A stretch of 64,000 bases of DNA from Gavia stellata (lineage: Eukaryota; Chordata; Aves; Gaviiformes; Gaviidae): the NCBI RefSeq assembly GCF_030936135.1, contig NC_082595.1:91316451-91380450 (forward strand), written 5' to 3'. How positions within the stretch are numbered: position 1 is the first letter of the stretch; each line of letters begins with the position of its first letter. The notes under the pieces are model-generated. The model was given only the letters and a program-made list of their open reading frames with translations, did not search any database and was not told where the DNA came from. Made by a program: the position numbers and the translations under genes. Below are positions 1-13,598 of the stretch, piece after piece.

Positions 1-492
1 ACAGGTATTTAATTTTTAGAATACATTGTTCATTTATTTTTAAACATTTCATTTAGGCATAGATGAAATTCTTTCATGCTGTCATTATGAATATTTAATT
101 TCTTCAATGTCACATATAACTTTTATATAAGCACACACATAATTATCTTTTAGTTTCAACTGAATGAATCTAGAGCTTACTAACAAATCTGCATGGGTAT
201 GTACAAGTAAACTGATACTAGCAGACTTCATTTCATAGGCAGTGTTTTCCACCATTTGGGACTTCCTGGGCTTTGCCTGTGACAGTGAACTGAAGAGGGA
301 CAGGGCATAAGCTCAGTCTCTGGTTTTGTGGGTACCTACAGCATTTAATGCTAGTGCACTACTTGATATAATTTTGGTCCATGGCAGGCATCATTTTCCC
401 AGAAAGTGCTTGGGCTCAGCCTGCGGATAGCCTGGGGCTGTTCCAGTGGGCTGTATGGACAGTGCTACCCTGCTTTGGGGAAGATAAGGTTT

Positions 493-530
493 AGCCATAT
501 GGATGCAAGCCATACGGATGCAAGCCATAC
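493..530 (+). repeat. 15-bp tandem repeat, 2.5 units
   Basis: agccatatggatgca, agccatacggatgca, then agccatac. One base differs between the two full units. Confidence 0.9.
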
Positions 531-770
531 TATGTCCCTTGTCCTCATGGGCAGAGAATGGAGTCTGACCCATTTTCTTTACTAGCAGAAATGTAGACAT
601 AACCCTGTAGCTACTTTAAGAGCTGCAGATTCAGCGCTGGCTCCATTTGTGAGGATGGCTATGCTCCTGCCATGTGCCATGAACCTGAGTGGAGCTCCAC
701 AGGTCTCTGCTGATGAATGCCATGGTGCAGCTGGTGGCCCTAAGCTTGGTTTAAGAAACACTGTAAAGTT

Positions 771-893
771 TAATGCAATGCTTTGGGAACATAAGGCCAA
801 TTTCCACAAAAATAATTCAGACAAAACTCCTGTTGAATTCAAGAGAAGTTTTGCCACACTAAGGTTTGGGGATTAGCTCTGACGCCATTGAAA
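771..893 (+). repeat. Diverged palindromic repeat, copy A
   Basis: About 123 bp sharing order and wording with 3941-4065: TAATGCAA, TTGGG..ACATAA, TAATTCAG, CAAAACTCCTGTT, TTTTGCC, GATTAGCT and the GCCA(T/C)TGAAAA end. Its core at 820-855 is an imperfect 36-bp palindrome centred on ttgaattcaa. Family not identified. Confidence 0.85.
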
Positions 894-2885
894 ATACAAA
901 GCTTAAAGCTCAGAGAATGGAGTGCCCTCACAAATGACTGAGCATCCACTTGCTTTTCCTTCAGCAAACCACTGTGCTTGGCATGAATACTGGGGGGCTG
1001 TGCAGAAGACTCCTCTGGAAATGCAAGGGCTTGAACGTAGTGACGGATTTACCAGGGCAGGGAAGGGAGAACAGTCATAGCATATACCTTCTAGGCAGGG
1101 CATATGCTCAGTGTCACACACAGATCTGTTGTCACCACTGTGGCTGCATCTAGCCCGGGGAACTTGTGCCTTTCCTGCACATATGGTCGGAGCTCAGTCC
1201 CAGGAGCTCATACCCTGGGATGTATGCTTTCTAAAAGGCATGAATAGTTTTACTGGGAAGCAGTTTAATCAGTCTGATGAAAACTTTCTTGGCTGGAAAG
1301 TTTAAAACTAGATAAGGAAACTGAAATTATAAGATCGCTTGTGAAAAATGTTTTATTTCTGTGCCTGTTTGCAAATGTAATATTTGGGAAAGAATCTTAA
1401 TAGATTTTAAATTCACTGGGTGGGAGCAGAACCAGCTATTGAAGTCTCCTATCTGTAAGCATCTGTTATCACCCTTTATGTGATAGGCATATTAATTCAA
1501 GCTAGTTGGGACTTTAGGAAAATTACTGTGGGATTTTTAAGTTGGAAAATGCTCATTCTGTGCTCATCAATGCTTTGCAAGTACAAATCCATTTCTATAA
1601 AGCTTACATCCTAGAAATTTTTCAAATACAGCACAAGAGAAGGAATAGGTAAAGAAAGCCCCTCTAGAGAAAACCCATTATCCCAGTGCCTGGTGGTGGT
1701 ATTTGAAGTATAGACGGATCCATCACCACGTGGGCCTGTAGCTCCCTCTCTTTTTTTCCTTTTGAAGAACTTACTTTCACTCTGGCGTATCATGAAAAAT
1801 AATGTCAGAACCTTTGAGTTTTGTGAGAAAAAATTCTTGGTTTCTCAGCCAATGAAGATGAATCTTCGTACTCCTGCTTTAGGAATGAGAGCCCTACCTG
1901 CTACCACTACTCCAGGCTATCATCTATCTTGGATGCTTTGCAGGGGCAGGAAAGAATGGCTGAAGGCAACTGTTCACTTCAGTAGTTCACTTACTTACCT
2001 AAAAGAGCAAATATTCTACAAAGAAACCCTCTCAGATTGTCACCTTTCCACTTAAACTATTGAATGCTATGGAATCCTGCACTGTACTCTCTCTACACAA
2101 TAGTCCTTGCCAGGACTATATTGATATTGATATTTATTTAATTTTAAAGGGCATTTGGATTTCAGTGGTGTCAGTACATATGCCTGCCAAAGAGTATGGC
2201 ACCATGGGGATGTATTTAAAAACATTATGCACAAGAAGTTACGAAACCTATATTTCCCTAAGCATAGTTAATCACCATTAGGCAAAGAAATACCTTTGAG
2301 AGTCTCTAAAACATCCCTGTTGTAAGTGCTGACAGAGGTGCTCTCAGTGCCTTTGACAGTCCTCTCAGATGCTTCTCCCAGTATGGCTGACGGCAATATC
2401 CTCACCAAGCTCAACAGTGCAATTTGAGTGGAGTCAGAACCTTGATTTCTGCTAGCTGCGTTAGCTAGCATTAAATCCTGTAACCTATAAGGAAAGGTTT
2501 TCAAATCTATGAGGTAGCCCATACAGAATTCCAGGGAAGCCTGGGATTGTAGTCTGGCCAACAATATCTGCAGTATGGTGAGAAAATGGATGTCAAGTAG
2601 TCTTTTATTTCCAGTAACTTTGAAGTGACAATTCCTGTGCTTGAAAATTTTACACTATTACGTATTTTAAAAGTAAGATATAACTTCTTGAAGTGTTTAA
2701 AGTAGGAATTCCCATCATGAAATATATATATTCAGATTTTAAAATGACAAGTATAACTGAAAACTAATTACTCATCTGGTTGTATCTGTAAACTTTCAGG
2801 ATTCTGAAAAGAAAATTAGTTTAGTTATGTCTCTACTTATGTTAAATTCTGGACTGAAATGTTCCCCTAGACCCCATTTTGCCAT

Positions 2886-2919
2886 GGCAAAATTCCTATT
2901 GAAATCAACTGGACTTTTG
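2886..2919. repeat. Short third copy of the palindromic core
   Basis: Carries GGCAAAATTCCTATTGAAAT followed by CAACTGGACTTTTG, close to the cores at 820-855 and 3990-4025. The flanks do not match the other copies. Confidence 0.5.
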
Positions 2920-3940
2920 TAACAATCAATTTTTCAATCATTTCTATGGAATTTATTCATCTCAATAAAATTTTTGTGAATTGTGTCCGTACCATACACA
3001 CAGGGCTCTAACCTTCTGTTTCATCTTCTTCAGATTTTGATACTTTTGTCTAGAATAGGGAATTTAGGAGGAAAACAGCCACAGGAGAGATATCCACATT
3101 GCTAAGAGATAATTTTTATTTAAAAAACACGTATTAATTGACAATTTTCAGCAGCTCAACAGGTATAACTGTAGGGAATTTATTATATTTATTATTATTA
3201 CTAAAAGTGTTATTCATTATAATTAATTCTTCTTTCACTGCAAGAAAAATACAATACTATTGTAAAAAATAGATGAGTAAAGTATTATATTAAAATCAGT
3301 GGGGTTTTTTGTATAGCAATGAAAGACTATATACACCACATGAAGTTTTTGTTAAGTAGCAAGATGGATAAGATGTTTTGTTTAGTATCCATTAAGCAGT
3401 AACAAAAATAGATTCCACAAAGTAAAAAAATTTATTCATGAATCACTGAAAACAAAAAGACAGACAGAAGATAGTCTACCTGTGGAAGAAATTTTTTTTC
3501 TCAGTAGATTCAGGTCCTTTTAAATTCTTGTGATGTAGACAAATTTGCATTTATAAAGCTTTGTCATCCAACAGGAAGTCTGAGACAAATTAAAAATTAC
3601 AGGGAAAAATTTTTCCACAAGTACCTGAAGTACAGACACTACTTTCCTGGTGACAAATAACATGCTGCACAATTATTTGAAAGTTACAGTTTCAAATGGA
3701 CTGGGGAAATTTTCAGGCTTTGCCGCTTAAAACTTCTGATATATGCCAAACAAAATAGCTGTACATATTTGGCATATAGTGGAGCACGGCGGTCTTTAGA
3801 AAATGGTCTAGGAAGATTTTTTTTTTTTTTTGCCTATTACTAATATGGTTTTATCAAATCCATTAATTTACTTCAGAGATCAGCAGAAAATTGGAGTCTT
3901 TACATATTTTTCATGATCTTTTTTCATTTACATGAGTATT

Positions 3941-4065
3941 TAATGCAAAGTTTTGGGGACATAAAGACGAATTCTACAAAACTAATTCAGGCAAAACTCC
4001 TGTTAAATTCAACAGAAATTTTGCCATAGTTAGGATTGGTGATCAGCTTTGTTGCCACTGAAAAG
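3941..4065 (+). repeat. Diverged palindromic repeat, copy B
   Basis: Second copy of the repeat at 771-893, same strand, about three-quarters identical by eye. The palindromic core is 3990-4025. It ends only a few bases before a CR1 3' fragment, so it may mark an upstream part of one composite element. Confidence 0.85.
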
Positions 4066-4071
4066 ATTTGT

Positions 4072-4250
4072 TACATTGAGGGTGGTCAGACAGCGGCACA
4101 GGTTACCCAGAGAGGTTGTGGTGCCTTCATCCTTGGAGATATTCAAAACCCACCGCACACAGCCCTGGGCAACCTGCTCTGGATGACCCTGCTTTAAGCA
4201 GGGGATGTGGACTAGGCTAACTCCAGAGGCTCCTTCCAGCCCCAACTGCT
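4072..4250 (+). mobile_element. CR1 LINE 3' fragment
   Basis: About 180 bp of CR1 tail: GGTGGTCAGACAGCGGCACA, ACCCAGAGAGGTTGTGGTGC, CCTTGGAGATATTCAAAACC and CCTGCTTTAAGCAGGGGATG, ending in CTCCTTCCAGCCCCAAC. The end octamers are lost. It directly follows the second copy of the palindromic repeat described at 3941-4065. Confidence 0.92.
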
Positions 4251-5689
4251 TTTTGGTTTTGTGTTTCTGTTTTAAAAACGCTTTTTGAAGGCAGACAATT
4301 TTTCAGATTTTGTATAGTGGCTTTTGGAAAACTGAGTTAGTACAAAGAAAGAAGACTAAAGTTCAAATAACTCTTTCCCTGAAGACAGGGAAAAACTGTT
4401 ATAAAACCTCCTATGGTTTCACAGTAGGTTGATGGAAGACACGGTCAATACATTCAGAAGATCATTGCGCCCTCTTATTTAGCTCTATCCAGTTGCTCAA
4501 GACATAGAGTATCAAAGCTCTCTAAAAAAAGATGACATAGAAGCACCTAGCAAAAGAGAACGGTTTGGGGGGCTGATTAAAAGACAGTATCCACTGTGAT
4601 AATATTCCTGATGCAAGGGGGAATCCAACCTGTAAATGGGGGTCAGTCAACCTAAAGGCCAGGGGCAGGTATTCAAAAGATTCAAAGCCTTAACCAAAGC
4701 TCCTCCATCCAAAATTGTAGCTAAATGATGTCCTGACTTTCAAGCATGTTGACCACAGGTATGTATAAATAGCTGCATGGGTAAGACCAAAATGTAGTGC
4801 CCTGTCTCTGACAGTGGATGGTCAAGGACACTTAAGGAAGAAGGCTAATAACACAGCAAATAGAAAGTATTATTTCCTTCACAGCAACCTCTAAGCACCC
4901 CACAGTCTCAAACTGGGAACTTTTTGAGCCAAAGTGCCACATTACTGAATTTAAGAAACAAAGAGTGTGCTGTGGCCATGAGAGATATAAGCCCAACATC
5001 GAAGCTGTAAGCCAAAGAATTTCCAGACACATTACAGTGAATCTTCAATTAGTGAGATTGCCCCAAGTTGAGATTACTGACTTGTGTTGTACTTCTAATT
5101 AATTTCCTTCCTTCCAGACCATCTCAGGGCAAGAAAAATATCTTGCCACATCCAGATCTTGTTGTTCTGATCTGAAATAGATACTCTCAAAATACAGAAC
5201 CTACTTATACTTTGAAGAAGCAGCAATAATGATTTGACAAACATCTATCTTTCATCTTTTAAAAGGAATGATTTATTAATAAAAGTATTAATCGGATAAC
5301 TTGTACATGTGTTCCTATAAGGTTGTCATATTTTTTACTGTATATGATAAAATACTTGAGGAACTGGGGCCTTTACAGTTATTAGAAATTAATTATAGGA
5401 ACCATCCCCTTTAGAATACTGGTTGGAATACAGATCAGGTCAGCAATTAATGAAAATTGCTATTCCTTCATGGATCCTCAGTGACCTATCTGGAATGAAC
5501 TGATGGCCTCTGTTGTATTTCATCAGGTGTATGCTCATATCTGAAAGCCAACAGAATTACATAGCTCTCCTCCATATCTGTGCTCTTCTCTGAAACAGCA
5601 GTGACTTATAGTGCTATGCCATGATTGCCTTTATTGGTCTGCTGTGAAGCTGAGAACTTTCAGACATAAGGGAAGTCTTTCTAGATGAA
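4251..5689. other. Intergenic, nothing recognised
   Basis: Unique AT-rich sequence between two CR1 fragments; no repeat or gene signal seen. Confidence 0.65.
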
Positions 5690-6022
5690 AAGGCAATCAA
5701 GTATTTGAAAAAACTGACAGGCTGCAATTACATTTTTAGAACAGTTTGGGCGAATATCTATCAGGAATGGTTTAATGTCACAGGCTTGCAACACATAATT
5801 GAAGTTCTGTGGGGCTGTGGATTGCTTGTGAAACCTCTGCGAAAAAACTACGAAAAGCAAGCCCACATTTCCTATACGGAGAGCCAGACCTCCATGGGAA
5901 AATTTTTTGGGGTGCACAAATCGAACAAGTTCAGACAGAGTTGATGCTGCCTGACAAGAGTAATATGGAATAGATGATTTCTTGGGGTCACTTCCAGCCT
6001 ATGTTTTCTATGAATCTATGAT
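5690..6022 (+). mobile_element. Probable ancient CR1-like fragment
   Basis: Two blocks look like an old CR1 tail: ATCTATCAGGAATGGTTTAA near 5757-5776, and TAGATGATTTCTTGGGGTCA with CTTCCAGCCTATGTTTTCTA and TGAATCTATGA at about 5970-6022. The 170 bp between them does not obviously belong to the tail and may be an insertion. Confidence 0.5.
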
Positions 6023-9000
6023 TTCATAAGGTTATTCATTTGACTCTTTCCATCAATTCCATCACCAGAATTAGATGGAGGTACATTATCAAAATAAGTA
6101 AATATAAGAATTGTAGGACTGAATGTTTGTATAAACATCAGAGCGAGTCCCCAAGGAATGCAGAAGTGAATATTTGAAAGATAATTCTAACTGGCGGCAA
6201 GATGATAGCAAAGCATGTTTCAATAAATACATAACAGTAAATTAATATGCTACAATTTCAAAATCCTAACAAGAAGTTGGGTTGCCAGTTGGGAGCCCGT
6301 ATGCTTGTGGAATTTAACAGTAATTGTTTCCTATCGTATCTGTGACACACACTGTGCTACATTACCTATTGTGTGTCCTTTAAATGATGAATGTGTTTGT
6401 CCCTCACAATCTCATGAGCATAATGATTTGTTTACTTTTGTTCACTTTCACTGCTAATCCATATTAGAAAGTTTAACTTAGTAAACAAAATAAAATCCAA
6501 TCAAACAAAGAGGTAGTAAGTGTCTAGAAGCCTGAAGCTAGGCTGGCTAACAAGTCTGCGTATCAGAACAAATTCTCAATGGTGTAACTGTTTGTTAAGA
6601 GGTTAGTATCATATGCAAAAAAATACTAATTTCCTCCAGTTAGACATTTAACCCATCCATTTATTTTCCTTCCACATAATAACAGCTCTTATTTCACTAA
6701 CACCATTGCCATAAACTGTTAAGGTGGTGTTATAAAATTCAGCATAAAAAACTTGAAATTGTTCTCATTTATCAGAGGCTTAATCAGTTTTGAAAGCTGT
6801 TTTGAGATCTATACTGCAGTGATTTAACCTTGAAAGGAAATAATTTTTGTTAACAAGCATTTGTAGTACATCTTCAGAAAGCCTGATGTATTGAACTTCA
6901 TGCAAGTTAAGAAGAGGAGATGCAATGCACTAGTTCCCAAACTGAGTGGAAAGAAAGTTTGATTTATTAGCACTTGATCCTGTGAATCACGTACCCACCC
7001 ACAGCTTCATAGATTAGGTGTTTGCAGCTTTAGGTTTGAGCTGAGAATTTAATGAAACAGGATTTGATGGATTCTATAAAGTTTTTTTCTCTATCTGGAA
7101 ATTAGGTTGCTATACATACTTATGGAAAGAAAAGGATTTCATTTCCAGTTACCTCTTTTGCAATTTTTCTTTGTAATGTTTAGATGCTAAAAAGTAAAGA
7201 CTGAAACAGCGACCCCAAAAGTTTTGATAATGCTAATTTGTCAAAAAGCAAAGGACATCATAAGAATATTTTGTCCCTATGCTTGTCTTCAATGTTTTCA
7301 ACCAAGTCAAACAGAAACCTGTGTATCTGCTTTCTTTCCTTCACCATGATAGAACTACTGCTAAATATACCACAAATAAAAGTTTAATATGAGTGTACCT
7401 GTATTTATATATTAGTGTTTCATTACATGATGCTAGTTTTCATATTGAAGTGTGTCCAAAAGTGATATAATAAAACTTGTCATATCATTTTCATATGTAG
7501 TATTTATATATTACTAATATAATAACACTTTATTGATCTTCTAGGCACTCATTTGATTGGTAGTTCAGAAATTGCCATTATTCTCATTATTAAAATAGAG
7601 ACTGTTATTTAGATATATATGGGGGATCAGGAAGTTTGTTGCAATATTACTTCAAAATATTTTCCAAGAAAGGTGCAAGCATTGCAGTATTCTGTTAAGG
7701 ACATAAAAAAAGCTTGACAATTTTTTAATTAGAATACTTTTAAACCCGTGATAATTTCACAGAGCTAGAAAAAGTAAATTTGAAGCTACACCAAAGTTAA
7801 GAGGAAACTGCAGAACTGGGATTGAAAAGTATTGACAGAAAGGAGAAATGAGAATCAGATCGGGTCTAAGAGTGCAGTATGTGAATTACTTCATGGTAAA
7901 TTAATAATTGCTCCATCTGATTTGTTTACAGGAGAGAGTGAGAAGGGCGAGAAACCAGATCAGATATATTAGTCTGCTGACTAAGACTGCAGGCTTCAGT
8001 AGACTGTGAGTGAAGATAATGGATTATATATGTTTTTCACGATCCAGTTTTCTGACAACCAGTTTATTCTATATGCACTGTGACACCACTACTGATACAC
8101 ACAACCTCAGAGAATAACCTCAGATATAATTTGGGATGTGCTGGCTATGAGAAGGAATTCAATTCAATTGTATATACAGCATAAATGTCCAAACCTGAGT
8201 TAGTATTAAAAGACAGATTTTTTTACTCCTTATGGCATCAGGGTTGTTCTTACATCAGTCTTTACAGAAAGAGCTCAATACATGCACTGTAAATCTACAT
8301 TTTCCCTGTTTTTAATCTAATGAAAATATAGAACTGGTAAATACAGCTCAACCATATATAAGTGCATAGGAAAGCAAAGTGTTATTAAATATGTATACTA
8401 CTGACTTAATTATAGGAGTTAAGGGGAAACTTGAGAAAACTAGGATTTTTTGGTATGTTTTTCTTCTCCTTAATCTAATCAGACAACACTAAAAGCCCAG
8501 GAGGTATATAAACTTCAGTAACTAGTTATATTAAACCTGTGTTTACTTAGAAGATTTGTATGAAATAAATAAGTAATTACCCAAAGGACATTAAAAAATG
8601 GAATATATGAGACTGCATGTGAGCAAACTAACATAAGGCAGAGAGCTTGACTGGTGCATATTTAATAAGAAGAATTCCCCGTGCTTTTATATCCTCTTCC
8701 ATTCTATAGAAGTCCTCATATCACCTTTATCACCATAGTAACTCAGTGGTTTGCAGTCTTCTCCTTCTATTCATCATATTATTTTATCAGTTTAGTAAAG
8801 GATAAAGTGTTTCCCTGATCATCCACCATTTGGTACCCTGCCTAGCGGGCATCCTGTGGAGAAGTATTGTGAATAATGTAATAATTCAGCGATCTTCTAC
8901 AGAATGAGAAGTAATCCCTGATTTATACTACTGTACAATCAATTTCTCATTGTATTTCATCATAATATTTAAAAATTAATTAGTCATGACAGCTTATCAT

Positions 9001-12000
9001 CTTTTAAACACTTGATAAACATTTCTGTAGCCCTCTGAGTTTGCAGTATCAATTATTATGGTCATAAACCTTGCACAGGTTGAAGACTGTCTCTAGACTG
9101 TCTCTAAACTGTCTCTGTCAAAAAGCTGCATTCAGAAAAGACAGTCATTATTTAGGTTTACTAGAGGGTATTTTTTTTATCTTCCTCTATTATAGTACCC
9201 CCAAAAGGAGGGAAGGTGCCAAGAAAGCATGTTTTGTTGCCCCACTTTGTTATATTATTAAAATAGGAACAGCCATAACAGACTAGAAAGAATAAGAAGG
9301 TATTTTCATTTACATCCATATCTAGTAATTTTCCTTTGACGTATGGCATATGAAATTAGATAAACGCGTAGTTACTAATTAAATGTTACGTGCTTTCAGA
9401 GTACCTACATCAGTTAAATGGAAAGAACATTTGCAGTTAACTAGTTCCATACAAACAGGAATGGCAAAGATTATATCAGTGAGTAATAACAGTATAATAG
9501 ATTGGACTCAAAAATTTAGGATATTTTCTTTCATTTAAATATTTTTCTCCAAGATACTACTTCCATAGCTTCTAAATAGGCATTTGGCTTACTTCTATTT
9601 ATTCATACCGAAGCAGAGTGCCTAGAAGCTTTGTCAAAAACTTGAGTTTATCTGCTTGAATACATACATTACTACTTTGGAACAAAGCTGACATTTCTGG
9701 GGTTTGATCGTTTAGCTGCGGACTGTACCTACATGTGTCCCAGCTTTTATCTAACATTGCAAAGCATTCTTTTCCTGTGTTACAATATTTCAGTTTTGTG
9801 CTCACTGATTAACCGTAAGATATGATAGCTATGCTGGATGATCCAGAGAAGCATTTCAGCTTTTTTTCTGAATGAAAGTTTCCAAAGTCTACCTTTTGAT
9901 TTGTTTTTATTCTTAATAGAACTTACTTCTTTGTACACAATTTTCTTTAAGGTTACTGGCAAAGCCTCAGAAGGAGAAAAATGGTTTTTTCAAGTATAAA
10001 GTACTATTGGTACGTCAACAGATATCTGGTCCCACTAAACCCTGCCATAAGAAATTTAATTTGAATGAACATACTAGTTTCAATCTATTAAAATTACTGT
10101 CATGACTTGTGCAGTTTCACTCCATTAATTTCAGTTGTGATCTGTTCTTTCTCAAAGGAGGAAGGCAAGGTACAAATAAAAGAGTATAAAATTCATCCCA
10201 CGGTACTTCAGCCAAGAAATGCAATAACCATACAGCTCACAAGAGTGACTATGTGTGACCATGTGTGCTAATTAGTAGGGTCGGTGGGACCAGATCCTCT
10301 GGTTGATGCAGCCTGATAGAGCTTCAGGATCTGACTCGCAGATTTTAAAACATGAGGAGTGACTGGAGCAAGCTAAGTTGTACAAACTACACTTAAATGC
10401 TTACTGTGATATTTCCTTCAAATAAAGAGTTTAAGAGTCATGGTCTAGATAGGTGAACTTAACATTTACAGAGGCTTATTTATCTAGCACCATAGACTTA
10501 GTGATTCTTTTTTCTGCCTTGCCTCAGATGGCATTTATATGCTTTCTCTACTGTAGGGAGTTTTCCTAGCAGGGTTTTTCCACCAAGATTACCGATTTCC
10601 TTTTCACACTCCTCTGATTACTCCTTCCTTACTCACCTGACAGCTGAGCGTGGTTAAACACCAAACAAGAAAAGGAAAGATTCCATTACTAGATTCTTGT
10701 GAAATGTTAATATTTATTTTTAATCTACAGGGAGAGCTTACTTAGCCAAAGGAACAAAAAGACAGAAATAAAAACAGTTATATACATGTAAACTTCCCTT
10801 TAACATATCCAGTGCTCTTTATTTATTAGTTAGTCCTGTGTTGGCCCTGTTTTGAGCTTAGCTCCACAAGCCTGCTCTTGCTGCAGAAGTTCTGATTCTA
10901 TTTTAGCACAATAGCAATGTTTGGTGTGGACTCAAGAGTTACAGCGCTAACAGTAATGAAACAACACTGGTTCCAGTTCTCGTGAGCCACGCAGGCTCAC
11001 AGTCCTTAACAAACCTTGCTAGAGCTTCTGCCTCGGTGCGGGTGCCAAACGTGAATGCAGTGTGGCCTTTCTGTTCCTAGAAGCAAATGAAAAAATCACA
11101 CTTTCAGACTGTGACTGGACAGTAAAGAAGCTAGAAAGTTACAGACATATTGTCTTAAAAGAAAACTTTCCCAACTAGTGCCAGAAGAGCTTCCTTTTTT
11201 GTGTGTGTCAATGTGAATTGCAATTATTCATAATTTCATACAGAATGCAGTTTTTAAAAAACCCAAGTCTTAGCTGCTTGTTTCAGGAAGTGAGTCAGTT
11301 TTGCCCTGCTTTGATTATTTGGCAAGCTCATATCCCCTTGCTATTATGTACATTTTAGTCTGCATGTCCATCACTGGAACTTGAATATGATTACGTTTGG
11401 CCCAGTAGGTTTATGTCTTTTAGAACTATAACATTACTTCACTTGAACATTTATTAGGGCTGCAGAGATGTAACTACAATTGCTAAATGGGATGATGCAA
11501 AATGAATGAAGTGAAAGAACCCCTGGAGGCTTCCTGATGTTTACTCTTTCAACTAATGCACTCTTTTAAGTCTGTCAGCTCATCACAACAGAGAAATTTT
11601 TAGGGAACTGTGCGAACAGTATTGCTTCACAAGTCTTACAGCCACCCAGAATATAAAGTGTACATTATACAATACATTTCATAAATAGACATTTCCCTGT
11701 TTTCTGCAAATCACTCTCACTACAATGGCTTGTCTCATTACAGCAGTCCAAATGGGAAACCAAAGACATAAAGTAGGAACAGAGTGTTGTGGTTTATATA
11801 CTATTTGCAAACTCTATTTACTGTCATAAATAAAGCTAACTTACTAGGCTGATTATCACTTATATTCTTCTGAGGATAAACTAAGGCTGTGACATTTCAT
11901 TCTTACCCAGTGTCTTTTAATAGGTCAGTCACAGTAATGCCTTTGCTAATGCTGCTAGATGTTTTAACACTGAATATAAATTTATGTCAAAATATTTAGC

Positions 12001-12344
12001 TTTACAGCATTATAAGTGTGATTTATGAGACATGTTACAGCTTAAGGATGTGCAATCCTCATTACATGCAAAAAGAATTGGTCAGGCACCATTCTTTTGT
12101 GGAGTTTTTACACATATGCCTAAAAGACACCCGTACAGTACTATTTATCACTAACAGAATAGAAAGAAATATTTGAAGTGAAATATAATATATATGATTT
12201 AATAGCAATAGAGCTGATCTTCCTCGTATTATAAAGACTAATAGCCCCTTTAAAGTCAAGGAAGATCCAGGCACATTTTCTAGAACTGTTCTAACCACTC
12301 CGAGGCTGTGTGGAACAAGAAGTAGCCACCATCTGCACCCTTGA
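6023..12344. other. Intergenic, nothing recognised apart from a minisatellite
   Basis: 6.3 kb of AT-rich sequence with few recognisable repeats. Some stretches (for example 6280-6480) are repeat-free and moderately complex and could be conserved noncoding DNA, but this cannot be judged from one genome. Confidence 0.6.
9085..9116 (+). repeat. 11-bp tandem repeat, about 3 units
   Basis: gactgtctcta twice, then aactgtctct. A local minisatellite with no larger context. Confidence 0.9.
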
Positions 12345-12349
12345 AAAGG

Positions 12350-12945
12350 TGTGCTGGTTTTGGCTGGGATAGAGTTAATTTTCTTCATAGTACCTAGTAT
12401 GCGGTTATGTTTTGGATTTGTGCTGAAAACAGTGTTGATAATATAGAGATGTTTTAGTTATTGCTGAGCAGTGCTTACACAGAGTCAGGGCCTTTTCTGC
12501 TGCTCACCCCATCCCACCAGCGAGTAGGCTGGGGGTGCACAAGAAGTTGGGAGGGGACACAGCCAGGACAGCTGACCCCGACTGACCAAAGGGATATTCC
12601 ACACCATATGATGTCATGCTCAGCCTATAAAGCTGGGGGAAGAAGAAGGAAGGGGGGGACATTCGGAGTTATGGCGTTTGTCTTCCCAAGTAACCGTTAC
12701 GCGTGATGGAGCCCTGCTTTCCTGGAGATGGCTGAACACCTGCCTGCTGATGGGAAGTGGTGAACGAATTCCTTATTTTGCTTTGCTTGCCTGCGCAGCT
12801 TTTGCTTTACCTTTTAAACTGTCTTTGTCTCAACACACGAGTTTTTTCACTTTTACTCTTCCGATTCTCTCCCCCATCCCACTGAGGGGGGAGTGAGTGA
12901 GTGGCTGTGTGGTGCTTAGTTGCCGGTTGGGGTTAAACCACAACA
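12350..12945 (+). mobile_element. Solo LTR of an avian endogenous retrovirus
   Basis: A 596-bp unit starting TGTGCTGGTTTTGGCTGGGA and ending GGGGTTAAACCACAACA, so it has TG...CA termini. It contains a TATAAA box (12626-12631) and a pyrimidine-rich 3' part (CTCTTCCGATTCTCTCCCCC). Flanking pentamers aaagg (12345-12349) and acagg (12946-12950) look like a target-site duplication with one change. No retroviral coding sequence or second LTR is present, so this is the product of LTR-LTR recombination. The sequence type is common in birds, probably ERVL-related; I do not assign a family name. Confidence 0.9.
12626..12631 (+). promoter_or_regulatory. TATA box of the solo LTR
   Basis: TATAAA preceded by CAGCC, in the middle of the LTR where the U3/R promoter is expected. 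It could drive transcription to the right, into sequence with no gene. Confidence 0.6.
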
Positions 12946-13419
12946 ACAGGGAACAACTTCTTGATGTGCAGTAATAGGAGAAGGCAATAGGGAGTCATGG
13001 AACAATCTGTGACCTTCTAGGGTGTAATGATATGACAGAACAGATATGTATGTGCCATGGCATAGTAAACCAAGCCAGTAACTTTTACCAGGGTACACTG
13101 TGGCAGCTGTGCCCCTAGTCTCTGGACTAACAGAAAGAGGAACTTCTTTGATGTTTACAGTCAAAGACTTCTAAGGATTGTCTGCTTCCAGTCACAGCTA
13201 TCAGCACTAAGCATTAACAGCTAGAATTCATGCAACAAGTATGTCCCTATCAACAGCCTCCACAGAATCTCAAGTCATTATATGTTAAAACCTGTGCACT
13301 CTGAATAGGAAGTGGGAAGAAAAGGTGACTTTTAGAGCTGTGGTTTAACTAGATGAAGGTCATAAAACCCTCTTCTTAAAACTATTCTAAGTCGTTACCT
13401 AGTGCCATTGAGGACCTAA

Positions 13420-13598
13420 TAAAGCATTGGAACAGGCTGCTTAGAGAGGTTATGTAGTCTCCATCTTGGAGATTTTCAATACGTAGCTGGACAAAGTCCT
13501 AAGAAACTCCAATTTAATGTTGACCTTGCTTTAAGGAGATCAGCCTGGATGATCTTGTGAGTTCCCCTCAAACCCAAATGGTTAGTGATTCTATGATC
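13420..13598 (+). mobile_element. Old CR1 LINE 3' fragment
   Basis: A diverged CR1 tail: GCATTGGAACAGGCTGCTTA, GTCTCCATCTTGGAGATTTT and CTTGCTTTAAGGAGATCAGC, ending GTGATTCTATGATCAC. It is decayed relative to the 4.07-kb copy but keeps one terminal octamer. Confidence 0.85.

Larger units (their letters stand above)
1..4071. other. Intergenic, no gene seen
   Basis: Apart from the palindromic repeat copies and the 15-bp tandem repeat, this is AT-rich unique sequence. Short open frames here have no recognisable domains, no Kozak or CpG context and no paired splice signals. Confidence 0.7.

Noticed and set aside
4030..4245. 71-codon minus-strand frame
   Set aside because: Antisense of a CR1 3' fragment.
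12062..12388. 108-codon minus-strand frame
   Set aside because: It begins inside the LTR edge and continues into unique sequence with no recognisable protein.
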